Assembly: GCA_948745425.1 (NCBI GenBank)
Contig: CAPZDM010000028.1
Span: 1-20,819, forward strand
Direction: 5' to 3'
Origin: an uncultured Clostridia bacterium
GTDB lineage: Bacteria > Bacillota > Clostridia > TANB77 > CAG-508
Length of the DNA stretch: 20,819 bases
The position numbers were made by a program, and so were the translations under genes. Below are positions 7,769-16,492 of this stretch, piece after piece (positions within the stretch are counted from its first letter, which is position 1; each line of letters starts with the position of its first letter). The notes beneath the pieces were generated by a model. That model searched no databases. It worked only from the letters and a program-made list of their open reading frames with translations, and was not told where the DNA came from.

Positions 7769-7890
7769 GATTAGAAAAGAATCGTTATTTGACTAGGCGT
7801 TCGAAAAAGAAATACCGGAGGCGTACTTTTTGTACGTCGAGGATTTTCTTTTGATGAACAACAACGTCAAATGGCGATTATTTTTTAATC
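7769..7890. repeat. 122-bp composite palindromic element abutting the gatA stop codon
   Basis: The outer arms, 7769-7793 and 7866-7890, match at 21 of 25 positions, and two of the mismatches are G-U compatible. The centre is GGCGTAC-TTTTT-GTACGTC, flanked by A/G-rich and T/C-rich arms. It ends exactly one base before the gatA stop codon. It shares ACTAGGC, the GCGTAC hairpin and an AACRACGT segment with the element at 4054-4174, although the arm sequences differ. Confidence 0.75.
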
Positions 7891-9360
<1,470 letters not shown>

Positions 9361-9449
9361 TTTTTATTATCATTCCTTTCTCATGATATCTTCTACAATA
9401 GATAATTAATAATTAATTATTTAAAATACTATTTATTTTTAACAATTGC

Positions 9450-9573
9450 TGTGCGAACGCACACCCCCAGTAAAATTCGCTTCGCGAATTTTCCATGTTG
9501 CACTCGCAAAAATATAAAACGACAAAATAAATTTTCTCTTTTTATATTTTTTCTCGCTTTCGCCACCCCTACA
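9450..9573. repeat. Repeat cluster between gatC and gatA
   Basis: It contains a palindrome TGTGCGAACGCACA (9450-9463), a 21-bp hairpin AAAATTCGC-TTC-GCGAATTTT (9472-9492), and long AT arms around AAAAATATAAAA and its complement (about 9509-9550). On the minus strand the far end reads TGTAGGGGTGGCGAAAGCG. No open reading frame of note lies here. The mixture suggests layered insertion of several small repeats. Confidence 0.6.
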
Positions 9574-9610
9574 GTCGTACAATAATTGACATCGTCAATT
9601 ATTGTACGAC
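9574..9610. repeat. Perfect hairpin overlapping the gatC stop codon
   Basis: The 17-bp arms, GTCGTACAATAATTGAC and its exact complement, are separated by ATC. The right arm contains the last three codons (Val-Val-Gln) and the TAA of gatC. On the minus strand no T-run follows the stem, so it is not a clear terminator of gatC. Confidence 0.8.
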
Positions 9611-9886
9611 TTTTGGTACACGAATCATATTATCCTGTTCCTCTGGGAAATTCTTAACCATACCCTCTATATTTTCAAATTTATCTATTTCATCTTTTCT
9701 AAATACATTAAAAGTATCCCTTTCTCCTACTGTCTCCTTTAAACCTTCTACATCTACCTTATTTACTAGGTTTGCATAGTTTAATATGTCTTGTAGATTT
9801 AACAAGTATTTTTCTATTTCATTATCTTGCAACTTTAATCTCGCCAAATTTGCAATATGCAATAATTCTTCTTTTTTTACTTCCAT
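9599..9886 (-). CDS. gatC: Asp-tRNA(Asn)/Glu-tRNA(Gln) amidotransferase subunit C
   Basis: 95 residues from the chosen start. GatC wraps around GatA and stabilises the GatA-GatB complex. HIANLARLKL near the N-terminus and the closing MIRVPKVV are family-typical. The frame stays open for 20 codons upstream, but the ATG at 9886 has an AAAGGAAG site and the length fits the family, so the longer form is rejected. The C-terminal VVQ comes from a hairpin that overlaps the stop; relatives often end VPKVLE or similar. A promoter at 9976-10004 serves the gene. Confidence 0.95.
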   Translation of the reverse strand: MEVKKEELLHIANLARLKLQDNEIEKYLLNLQDILNYANLVNKVDVEGLKETVGERDTFNVFRKDEIDKFENIEGMVKNFPEEQDNMIRVPKVVQ

Positions 9887-9975
9887 TAAAATCTTCCTTT
9901 CTCTTAATATATAGTATATATAGTAATTTCCTCTTAACCTGATCACATGCTAATTAATCCCCTACATTTTATAAT

Positions 9976-10004
9976 ATTATATATTTATTTTGTTGTAAAA
10001 TCAA
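9976..10004 (-). promoter_or_regulatory. Sigma-A promoter for gatCAB
   Basis: Minus strand: -35 TTGATT (9999-10004), 17-bp spacer, -10 TATAAT (9976-9981). The predicted start is near 9969, about 80 bases before gatC. It implies that gatCAB need not depend on read-through from aspS. Confidence 0.7.
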
Positions 10005-10016
10005 TATCCAATTTTT

Positions 10017-10107
10017 TGAGGAGTGTCCCATTTTCCGAAAAAGTGGAAAAGAGAACCGTCCCCTTTTCCGACCCTTTTCCGAAGGAGGCTTCTTGAAGGT
10101 CCTTCGA
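10017..10107. repeat. GGGGACGGTTCT-type interspersed repeat after aspS
   Basis: The minus strand carries a hairpin with arms GGAAAAG/CTTTTCC (10045-10069) around GGGGACGGTTC, then CTTTTTC, then GGGACACTCC. A second hairpin, CGAAGGA/TCCTTCG (10080-10106), is next to it, and TCGGAAAAGGG occurs twice in tandem. The composition is GC-richer than its surroundings. From memory, GGGGACGGTTCT/GGGACACTCC repeats occur scattered in many bacterial genomes. The first hairpin and its T-run may terminate aspS transcripts. Confidence 0.55.
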
Positions 10108-10112
10108 AGACT

Positions 10113-11864
10113 TTACTCTATAGATATATGAATTTCTTTTAATTGTTCTTTTGTTACATCTCCTGGTGCATTCATTAGTAAGTCTTGTGCTTTGGCATTC
10201 ATTGGAAATGCTATTATATCTCTTATACATTCTTCTCCTGTTAATAACATTATCATTCTGTCTATTCCTGGCGCTATTCCTGCATGTGGTGGTGCTCCAT
10301 ATTGAAATGCTTCATATAATGCTCCAAATTTTGTTTTTATATCTTCTTCAGTGTAGCCTAATATTTCGAATACCTTTTTCATTATTTCTATATCATGGTT
10401 TCTTACTGCTCCTGATGATAGTTCAATTCCATTACATACAATATCGTATTGATATGCAATGATATCTAGTTCATCCTTCTCCTCTAATGCTTTTATTCCA
10501 CCTTGTGGCATTGAAAATGGATTATGGCAAAATCCTAGCTCTCCATTGTCTTTTATTTCATACATTGGAAAATCTACTATCCAGCAAAATTCGAATTTGT
10601 CTTCATCTATTAATCCTAATTTTTTCCCAGCTTCTTCTCTTATAAGCCCTGATAGTTCTTCTACTCTTCCTTTATGTTCTGCTATAAAGAAAATTGCATC
10701 TCCTATTTCCGTTTTTGTTCTTTCTAGCATTTCTTGTTTTTCTTTTTCTGGTATTAGTTTTGCAATTGGGCCTTGTAAGCCTCCATCTTCCATAACTCTT
10801 AACCATGCAAGCCCTTTTGCCTTACAGTCTTTTATTGCATATTCTGTCATGTCTTCGAAAAATGTTCTTGGCATATTTTTTACATCTTTTACTGTTATTG
10901 TTCTTACTATTTTTCCATTAAACACTTTTATATCAAGTTTTTCAAATATGTCTGTTATATCTTCTATTACTAATGGGTTTCTTAGGTCTGGTTTGTCTGT
11001 TCCATATTTTAGCATTGCTTCTTTATATGTTATTCTTGGAAATGGGTATTTCGTAATTTCCTTGTTTGAAAATTTCTTAAATGTATCATACATTACTTTT
11101 TCTATAACATTAAATACATCTTCTTGTTTTGCAAATGCCATTTCCATGTCTAATTGATAAAATTCTCCTGGACTTCTGTCTGCTCTGGCATCTTCATCTC
11201 TAAAGCATGGTGCTACTTGAAAATATTTGTCTATTCCTGATACCATTAATAATTGTTTAAATTGTTGTGGTGCTTGTGGTAATGCATAAAACTTTCCTGG
11301 ATTTAGTCTACTTGGTACTAAGTAATCCCTTGCTCCTTCTGGTGATGAACTTGTTAGTATTGGTGTTTGTACTTCTAGAAATCCTTGTTCTATCATTTTC
11401 ATTCTTAAAAATTGGATTACTTCTGCTCTAAGTTTAATATTTTCTAATACCTTTTTATTTCTTAAGTCTAAATATCTATATTTTAGCCTTAAGTCTTCAC
11501 GTGTCTTTTTGCTTTCTGATATTTCAAATGGTAACATTTTTGTTCTTTTTCCTAGTATCTCTATTTTTTCTGCTTTAAGTTCTACAAGTCCTGTTCCTAT
11601 CTTTTCGTTTATTGTTTCTTCGTCTCTTTTTCTTATAACTCCTGAAATTGATACCGTAGATTCTATTGGAATTTTAGATGCAAATTCTACTAATTCTTCA
11701 TTGTCTCTTACTACTACTTGTGTTATTCCATATTGATCTCTTAAATCGATAAATAGTACTCCTCCTAAATCTCTTATTGTGTCTATCCATCCTGCAAGTT
11801 TTGCCTCTTTCCCTACATCTTCAAGTCTCATCTCTGAACATAAATAAGTTCTGTAATCGTTCAT
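10113..11864 (-). CDS. aspS: Aspartyl-tRNA synthetase
   Basis: 583 residues, a bacterial-type class IIb enzyme that charges tRNA(Asp) and possibly tRNA(Asn). The anticodon-binding OB fold covers residues 1 to about 110 (WIDTIRDLGGVLFIDLRD). Motif 2 is FRDEDARADRSPGEFYQLDMEM, the form I associate with alphaproteobacterial enzymes rather than the Bacillus RADRQPEFTQID form. The GAD insertion domain lies in the middle, and motif 3 is GIAPGIDRMIMLL. L33 matches the Leu reported in discriminating enzymes at the position where Pseudomonas has His31, which argues mildly against relaxed specificity. The start follows GGAAGGG. A T-box leader controls it, and gatCAB lies downstream, so indirect Asn-tRNA synthesis is plausible but unproven. 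Confidence 0.97.
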   Translation of the reverse strand: MNDYRTYLCSEMRLEDVGKEAKLAGWIDTIRDLGGVLFIDLRDQYGITQVVVRDNEELVEFASKIPIESTVSISGVIRKRDEETINEKIGTGLVELKAEKIEILGKRTKMLPFEISESKKTREDLRLKYRYLDLRNKKVLENIKLRAEVIQFLRMKMIEQGFLEVQTPILTSSSPEGARDYLVPSRLNPGKFYALPQAPQQFKQLLMVSGIDKYFQVAPCFRDEDARADRSPGEFYQLDMEMAFAKQEDVFNVIEKVMYDTFKKFSNKEITKYPFPRITYKEAMLKYGTDKPDLRNPLVIEDITDIFEKLDIKVFNGKIVRTITVKDVKNMPRTFFEDMTEYAIKDCKAKGLAWLRVMEDGGLQGPIAKLIPEKEKQEMLERTKTEIGDAIFFIAEHKGRVEELSGLIREEAGKKLGLIDEDKFEFCWIVDFPMYEIKDNGELGFCHNPFSMPQGGIKALEEKDELDIIAYQYDIVCNGIELSSGAVRNHDIEIMKKVFEILGYTEEDIKTKFGALYEAFQYGAPPHAGIAPGIDRMIMLLTGEECIRDIIAFPMNAKAQDLLMNAPGDVTKEQLKEIHISIE

Positions 11865-11944
11865 ATATATCCCCTTCCTTTCCTAAAATAATATGGTTAA
11901 AAATCAACAGGGGGCACAGTGGTGTCATGTCTCATATTAATATC

Positions 11945-12160
11945 AAAAAAGCTCTCGTCTCTGTATATAATACAGGGACGAAAGCTTTACTTCCGCGGTA
12001 CCACCCTTTTTGAAAATAATTAATTATATTTTCCTCTTTTTTGAAATGCTCCAATGTGTTTCACTAATTGAACTATTTAAAATGCTTCCAGCCCATGGCA
12101 TTTTTTCTCTATCAATAGTTTACTCAATCGCTTTCATCTTCATCGCATAGTTTTAAATTT
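11945..12160 (-). promoter_or_regulatory. T-box riboswitch upstream of aspS, probable Asn (AAC) specifier
   Basis: The T-box sequence GGGTGGTACCGCGG is exact on the minus strand (11993-12006). It is followed by a terminator hairpin (11948-11988: arms AAAGCT...CGTC..CTGTAT, then a run of T). Stem I can be folded by eye: ATGC/GCAT base, a GATGAA/GGA K-turn, GATG/CATT, then AACTATT/AATAGTT and AATGC/GCATT with AGAGA and GGGCTGGAAG distal elements. In this fold the triplet just above CATT is AAC (12058-12060), the asparagine codon, followed by the usual A. No GAC or GAU fits that position. The identity is certain; the specifier is a hand-folded call. Confidence 0.9.
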
Positions 12161-12166
12161 TCCATT

Positions 12167-12195
12167 ATTATACATTAGTGTTACTCAAAAGTCAA
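12167..12195 (-). promoter_or_regulatory. Sigma-A promoter of the T-box/aspS transcript
   Basis: Minus strand: -35 TTGACT (12190-12195), 17-bp spacer, -10 TATAAT (12167-12172). The transcript would start near 12160, right before stem I of the T-box. Confidence 0.8.
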
Positions 12196-12250
12196 TATTT
12201 TAAACCATTAAAATTTATTTTATTATAATATTTGTTACATGATAATGGTT

Positions 12251-13954
12251 TTATGCTACCCCTCTTAGTTCTTTGGCATGTTCAATTGCAACTTTTGAAC
12301 ATTCTCCACTTGATATTCTTGCAATTTCTTGTATTGTTTCTTCCTCGTTTAATTGTTTTATGCTTGTTAGTGTTCTTCCTTGTTCAACATTTTTGCTTAT
12401 ATAATAATTATAGTCTCCTTTTGCTGCAATATTTGCTTGATGCGTTATACATATTACTTGATGGCATCTTGCTATTTGTTTTAATTTTTCTCCAACACTT
12501 TTGGCTGCTTTTCCTGATATTCCTGTGTCTATTTCATCAAATATCATGCTAGGCACTTCATCTACCTCTGCTAATACATTTTTTATTGCAAGCATTATTC
12601 TAGACATTTCTCCTCCTGAAGCTATTTTTATTAATGGCTTGTCTTCTTCTCCTACATTTGTACTAATTAAAAATTGTACTACATCTTGTCCATCTTTGTA
12701 ATATTTTTCTGTTTTATACAAATTATCACATCCATTGGGCACATTGCAATGTGCCCCTACATCTTTTCTGTCTGATTCTATATCATTTTCGGCAAATTTT
12801 ATTTCAACTTTGAATTTTGCATTTTTCATCTCTAGTTCTTCTAGTTCTTTGTTTACTTTATTTGATAGGATTTCTGCTTTTTTTACTCTTATTTTATTCA
12901 TCTTTATTGATAGGTCTTTCATTTTTTGTATTACAGTTTTTAATTCTTTTTTAAGTCCTAAGATATATTCCTCAGAGTTCTCTATCTTTTCTACTTCTTC
13001 AATAATTTCTTCTTTATATTTTAAAATTTCTTCTATATCATTTCCATATTTTCTTTTTAAGTCTCTAATTGTATCTACCCTTTCTTCTATTTTCTGTTTT
13101 TCTTCTTCATCAAATTCCATTTCTTCTTTAAATGATTTTACATCTCTTGATAATTCCTGTAAATCATAATAAATGCTTTTTAGACTATTTAAAGTTTCTT
13201 CATATTTTGTATCTAATTTTTCTACTTTTTCTAATGCTCTTATAGCATTACTTACAGAGTCTATACTAATTTCTGAAATTTCATTATCTACTTCATTTAA
13301 GTTGTTTTCAATTTTTTCTGTATTTACTATTCTTTCTCTTAAATTTTCTACCTCTACATCTTCCCCCACTTTTAGGTTAGCAATTTCTATTTCGTTTATC
13401 TGATATCTTAATAAATCTAATTTTCTTTGCTTTTCTTTGTCATCTCCAAGGTTGTTTTTTAATTGATTTGATATGTCTTTATATTTGTTATATAGACTCA
13501 AATATTCATTTTTTAATGGTGATATTTCATCTCCTATAAAGTTATCTAAATATTTTATATGCATATTTTGATCTAATAGAGATTGATTATCCATTTGCCC
13601 ATGAATATCTATTAAATTTTGCATGAATATTTTTAATTCACTTACTGTTACTAGTCTTCCATTTATTTTACATGAGTTTCTACCATTAGTATGAATTTCT
13701 CTAGATATTATTATATTTCCATCTATTGCTGCTTCATGGTTTGGTAAATATAAAGATAATTCTACAAATGAGAATTCTTCCCCATGTCTAATCATTTCTT
13801 TGGAAAATCTTCCACCAGTTGCAATCTGAAGTGAGTCTATAATTAATGTTTTTCCTGCTCCTGTTTCTCCTGTTAAAATGTTTAATCCATTATTTAAGTT
13901 CAATATTAAATCTTCGATTATACCAATATTTTTTATGTGTAATGTTGATATCAT
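12251..13954 (-). CDS. recN: DNA repair protein RecN
   Basis: 567 residues. An SMC-like ATPase of double-strand-break repair that acts early with RecA on the nucleoid. Walker A is GETGAGKT (residues 29-36), followed by a long coiled coil (about 150-370). The ABC signature ASGGEMSRIMLAIK and Walker B MIFDEIDTGISG are intact, and a conserved CITHQANIAAKGD segment follows. The ATG has a GGAGG site, and a promoter lies at 13990-14018. An oddity is residues 399-408 (VGAHCNVPNG): they are encoded by a palindromic repeat and lie in an apparent insertion of about 20 residues between the coiled coil and the FLISTN segment. The frame is unbroken, so the protein is probably functional. Confidence 0.97.
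   Translation of the reverse strand: MISTLHIKNIGIIEDLILNLNNGLNILTGETGAGKTLIIDSLQIATGGRFSKEMIRHGEEFSFVELSLYLPNHEAAIDGNIIISREIHTNGRNSCKINGRLVTVSELKIFMQNLIDIHGQMDNQSLLDQNMHIKYLDNFIGDEISPLKNEYLSLYNKYKDISNQLKNNLGDDKEKQRKLDLLRYQINEIEIANLKVGEDVEVENLRERIVNTEKIENNLNEVDNEISEISIDSVSNAIRALEKVEKLDTKYEETLNSLKSIYYDLQELSRDVKSFKEEMEFDEEEKQKIEERVDTIRDLKRKYGNDIEEILKYKEEIIEEVEKIENSEEYILGLKKELKTVIQKMKDLSIKMNKIRVKKAEILSNKVNKELEELEMKNAKFKVEIKFAENDIESDRKDVGAHCNVPNGCDNLYKTEKYYKDGQDVVQFLISTNVGEEDKPLIKIASGGEMSRIMLAIKNVLAEVDEVPSMIFDEIDTGISGKAAKSVGEKLKQIARCHQVICITHQANIAAKGDYNYYISKNVEQGRTLTSIKQLNEEETIQEIARISSGECSKVAIEHAKELRGVA
12737..12756. repeat. TGTAGGGG-family palindrome inside recN
   Basis: A perfect 20-bp palindrome GGGCACATTGCAATGTGCCC, flanked on the minus strand by TGTAGGGG as in the copy at 3979-3998. 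The two copies differ at one base in each arm (A-T versus G-C), so pairing is kept. It is read in frame by recN. Confidence 0.85.
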
Positions 13955-13989
13955 AATAAACCTCCGTTTGCGAAATACTTGTTTGTATT

Positions 13990-14018
13990 ATGATATATCT
14001 TTATTATTTTTTTGTCAA
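13990..14018 (-). promoter_or_regulatory. Sigma-A promoter for recN
   Basis: Minus strand: -35 TTGACA (14013-14018), 17-bp spacer, -10 TATCAT (13990-13995), about 36 bases before the recN start codon. Confidence 0.7.
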
Positions 14019-14047
14019 TAGTTTTTTATAATTTTTCAGGGTGATTT

Positions 14048-14896
14048 TTAAATATTTCTCATAATTGCCTTTTCAAAATATTGGCTTATATTTGATAACA
14101 TCTCAAAAAAGTATGCTTTTTCATCTTTTTTATTGATGTTTTTACTTGCTAAAATATCTATGTTTATTCTTTGTTCATTGTTTATTTCTAACTTTAATTC
14201 TCCAACCTTTTTACCTTTAGTAATTGGTGCCTCTAATGTCTTTATACTTTCTATTTTAATATCTATATCTTTTATATTTTCATAATATATTGGTATTATA
14301 TTTTTTTCGCATTTACCTAATTCTGTGTCTAAATATTTGCTATTTCCTTTTATCATCTCTATTGTATTTTCTTGTTTCCATTCATTAAATGCTTTTTCTA
14401 TGTCGTTTGATACATCTACTAATTTATAATTTGCAAATGCATATTCGATTATTTCTATACTATCTTTTGTCCTATCCTTTTTAGTATCTGCTCCTAATAC
14501 AACAGAAATGACATCCATATTTCCACGTTTTATAGATGTGACTAGACATCTATTTGCTCCATTTGTAAAGCCTGTTTTTACTCCATATACACCATCTAGA
14601 TATCCTAATAATTCATTTGTATTATCTATGGCTTTTGGATAACCATTAATTGTAACTGTATAGTTCTTAGTTCCTACTATATTTTTTAGTTTATCATTTT
14701 TTAATGCATAATCTGTTAGTTTTGCAAGTTCAAATGCTGTTGTATAATGCTCTTCTGCATCTAATCCATTTACTGTTACAAAGTGAGTATTATTTAATCC
14801 TAATTGCTTGGCTTTTTCATTCATTATGTTTACAAAGTTATCCACAGAGTTACCCACATACTCCCCTAAAGCAATAGCACAATCTCCCTCTGTTTT
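14048..14896 (-). pseudogene. dacF: 3' fragment of a D-Ala-D-Ala carboxypeptidase cut by the mobile element
   Basis: The frame is readable from 14896 to the stop at 14048, about 282 residues. It begins KTEGDCAIALGEYVGNSVDNF, which aligns to the stretch at and just after the SxN motif of PBP5-type carboxypeptidases. It continues through the conserved GVKTGFTNGANRC (the KTG box) to the C-terminal beta domain and an amphipathic C-terminal anchor. The signal peptide and the SxxK catalytic serine are missing, replaced by mobile-element DNA. A stop (TAA, 14897-14899) lies directly upstream in frame and there is no ribosome-binding site. The 5' part should lie at the other end of the element. A dacF-like (sporulation) identity is likelier than dacA but not certain. 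Confidence 0.85.
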
Positions 14897-14910
14897 TTAT
14901 TGACAGGAAT
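14885..14910. other. Mobile-element/chromosome junction (attachment site)
   Basis: Carboxypeptidase homology stops at about 14890, and the serine recombinase stop codon is at 14911. The crossover must lie in this short stretch. It holds a weak inverted pair CTGT/ACAG and several GA dinucleotides, the crossover dinucleotide of TndX/TnpX-type recombinases. The exact core cannot be fixed without the other end or an empty site. Confidence 0.6.
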
Positions 14911-16482
14911 TTATATTTTAAATTTTAAGTTTATATGAAATTTTCTATTTTTATCGATAGAAATTTTTTCTATAAACTCACTTATAACTTCTGTATTTAT
15001 ATCATTTAGGTCATAAAACTTATTAATTAATTTATTGATTTTTTCTTTGTTATCTTTTAAACTTTGTATTTCATTTTCTTCATTATTAATTAGATTTTTT
15101 ATATTTTTAGTTTTCGCTTCCAATTTTTTTTGTTCTTCCTTTAGTGATGTAGAGTATTTTTTATACATCTCTACACTAATAACATCATTTAATTTATCAT
15201 TATATAAAACTTCTAGTTTATTATTAATTTTTAATAACTCTTTAGAATACTCTGATAGTGTAACATTATAATTTTTAATATTAGTTTTGTTTTTCTTATA
15301 CTCTTTTATATAAATATCTTGTAGTAAGTCTTTATTACAGTATTTATTCAAAATTTCTTTTATATATTGTAATACTGTACTTTCTATATCACCATATGAA
15401 ACATTATTACTATTATCGCATAAATGAAATGTTGTTCTAGTACCACAAAAATAATATATTTTATTTTTGCAGTCTCTTCTTTGTAGTCTTTTTTTACATT
15501 CATTACAATATAATAATTTATGTAAAATAGTTGGTTTCCTCTCATTTCCCTTCCCTCTTTTATGAGAATCTAAAATTTGATTTGCTTTTTCAAAATCTTC
15601 AATATTTATAATAGGTAAATGATGATTATAAATTATAATATAATCTTTCTCATCTAAAAGAACTCTCGTATGATTTTTATGAGAAATTGTAGTTTCTTTA
15701 TTCTGTATCATGTGTCCTAAATATGTTTTATTTCTCAATATTCTTTTTATAGTATTAGCTTTCCAAACTTTGTAAAGTATTGAACTCTTATCTGCATTCA
15801 TATTTAATTGCATAGCAGGAGTCGGTATCTTTTCTTCAGTATATATTTTTGCAATAGCAGTTGTCCCAAATCCTTGTAAAAAAAGGTCAAAAGTACGTTT
15901 TACAATTTCTGATGCTTCTTTGTCAATATCAAGTCTACCTACATTTTCTTTATTTTTCTTGTATCCATAAGGAGCATAGCAAGCAATATATCGACCTCTC
16001 TTTTTTCTTTCTTTTAAAGAACTTCTTTGTTTCAATGAAATATCTTTAGAATACATATCACTTAATATAGCTTTAAATGGCAGTAACTCATTTCCTATTA
16101 CTTCATTATATGTATCTATATCGTCTAAAAGTGAAATATATCTAACACCTTTATTTACAAAATAGTCTTCAATATAATATCCTGTTTTGACATAATCTCT
16201 ACCCATACGAGAAACATCTTTTGTAATAACTGTATTTATATTTCCATTTTCTATGTTTTCTAGTAATTCTCTAAAACCTTTTCTATTAAATGTTGTACCA
16301 GTTATTCCATCATCAATAAATTCCTTCATATTTACAAAGTTATTTTTATATAAATATTCATATATTAATTTTCTTTGATTATCAATACTATTACTCTCTA
16401 TTTTATCTCCATCTTCCAATGAAATTCTTAAGTATATCCCAACCTTTGCATTTATATTATTTACTTTATGGTATGCTAACAT
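14911..16482 (-). CDS. Large serine recombinase 2 (site-specific integrase)
   Basis: 523 residues and intact. It catalyses integration and excision through a phosphoserine-DNA intermediate. The resolvase catalytic domain (about 12-160) has the nucleophile S21 in GIYLRISLEDGD and the conserved motifs DDGITGTTFNRKGF and TKDVSRMGRDYVKTGYYIE. A Recombinase domain (about 175-290, PYGYKKNKEN...) precedes a zinc ribbon (LLYCNECKKRL...YFCG...C) and a long C-terminal coiled coil. The ATG follows TTAGGAGA and starts ten bases after recombinase 1, so the two are translated from one transcript. Its stop lies about 20 bases from the chromosomal junction, as is usual for integrase genes next to att. Being intact, it is the likelier active enzyme. 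Confidence 0.95.
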   Translation of the reverse strand: MLAYHKVNNINAKVGIYLRISLEDGDKIESNSIDNQRKLIYEYLYKNNFVNMKEFIDDGITGTTFNRKGFRELLENIENGNINTVITKDVSRMGRDYVKTGYYIEDYFVNKGVRYISLLDDIDTYNEVIGNELLPFKAILSDMYSKDISLKQRSSLKERKKRGRYIACYAPYGYKKNKENVGRLDIDKEASEIVKRTFDLFLQGFGTTAIAKIYTEEKIPTPAMQLNMNADKSSILYKVWKANTIKRILRNKTYLGHMIQNKETTISHKNHTRVLLDEKDYIIIYNHHLPIINIEDFEKANQILDSHKRGKGNERKPTILHKLLYCNECKKRLQRRDCKNKIYYFCGTRTTFHLCDNSNNVSYGDIESTVLQYIKEILNKYCNKDLLQDIYIKEYKKNKTNIKNYNVTLSEYSKELLKINNKLEVLYNDKLNDVISVEMYKKYSTSLKEEQKKLEAKTKNIKNLINNEENEIQSLKDNKEKINKLINKFYDLNDINTEVISEFIEKISIDKNRKFHINLKFKI

Positions 16483-16492
16483 TATCTATCTC

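Noticed and set aside
9574..9610. Perfect hairpin as a gatC terminator
   Set aside because: No T-run follows on the minus strand, and gatA and gatB downstream show no convincing promoter of their own, so full termination is unlikely.
9887..9946. Longer N-terminus for GatC
   Set aside because: The extension is atypical for GatC, and the ATG at 9886 has a strong ribosome-binding site and gives a normal length.
9985..10230. 81-residue minus-strand frame over the end of aspS
   Set aside because: It overlaps aspS in another frame and runs through the interspersed repeat; no start signal is present.
14048..14857. Carboxypeptidase fragment as an intact gene with a GTG start at 14857
   Set aside because: There is no ribosome-binding site, and in-frame homology continues upstream of the GTG to the element junction. 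The catalytic serine region is missing.
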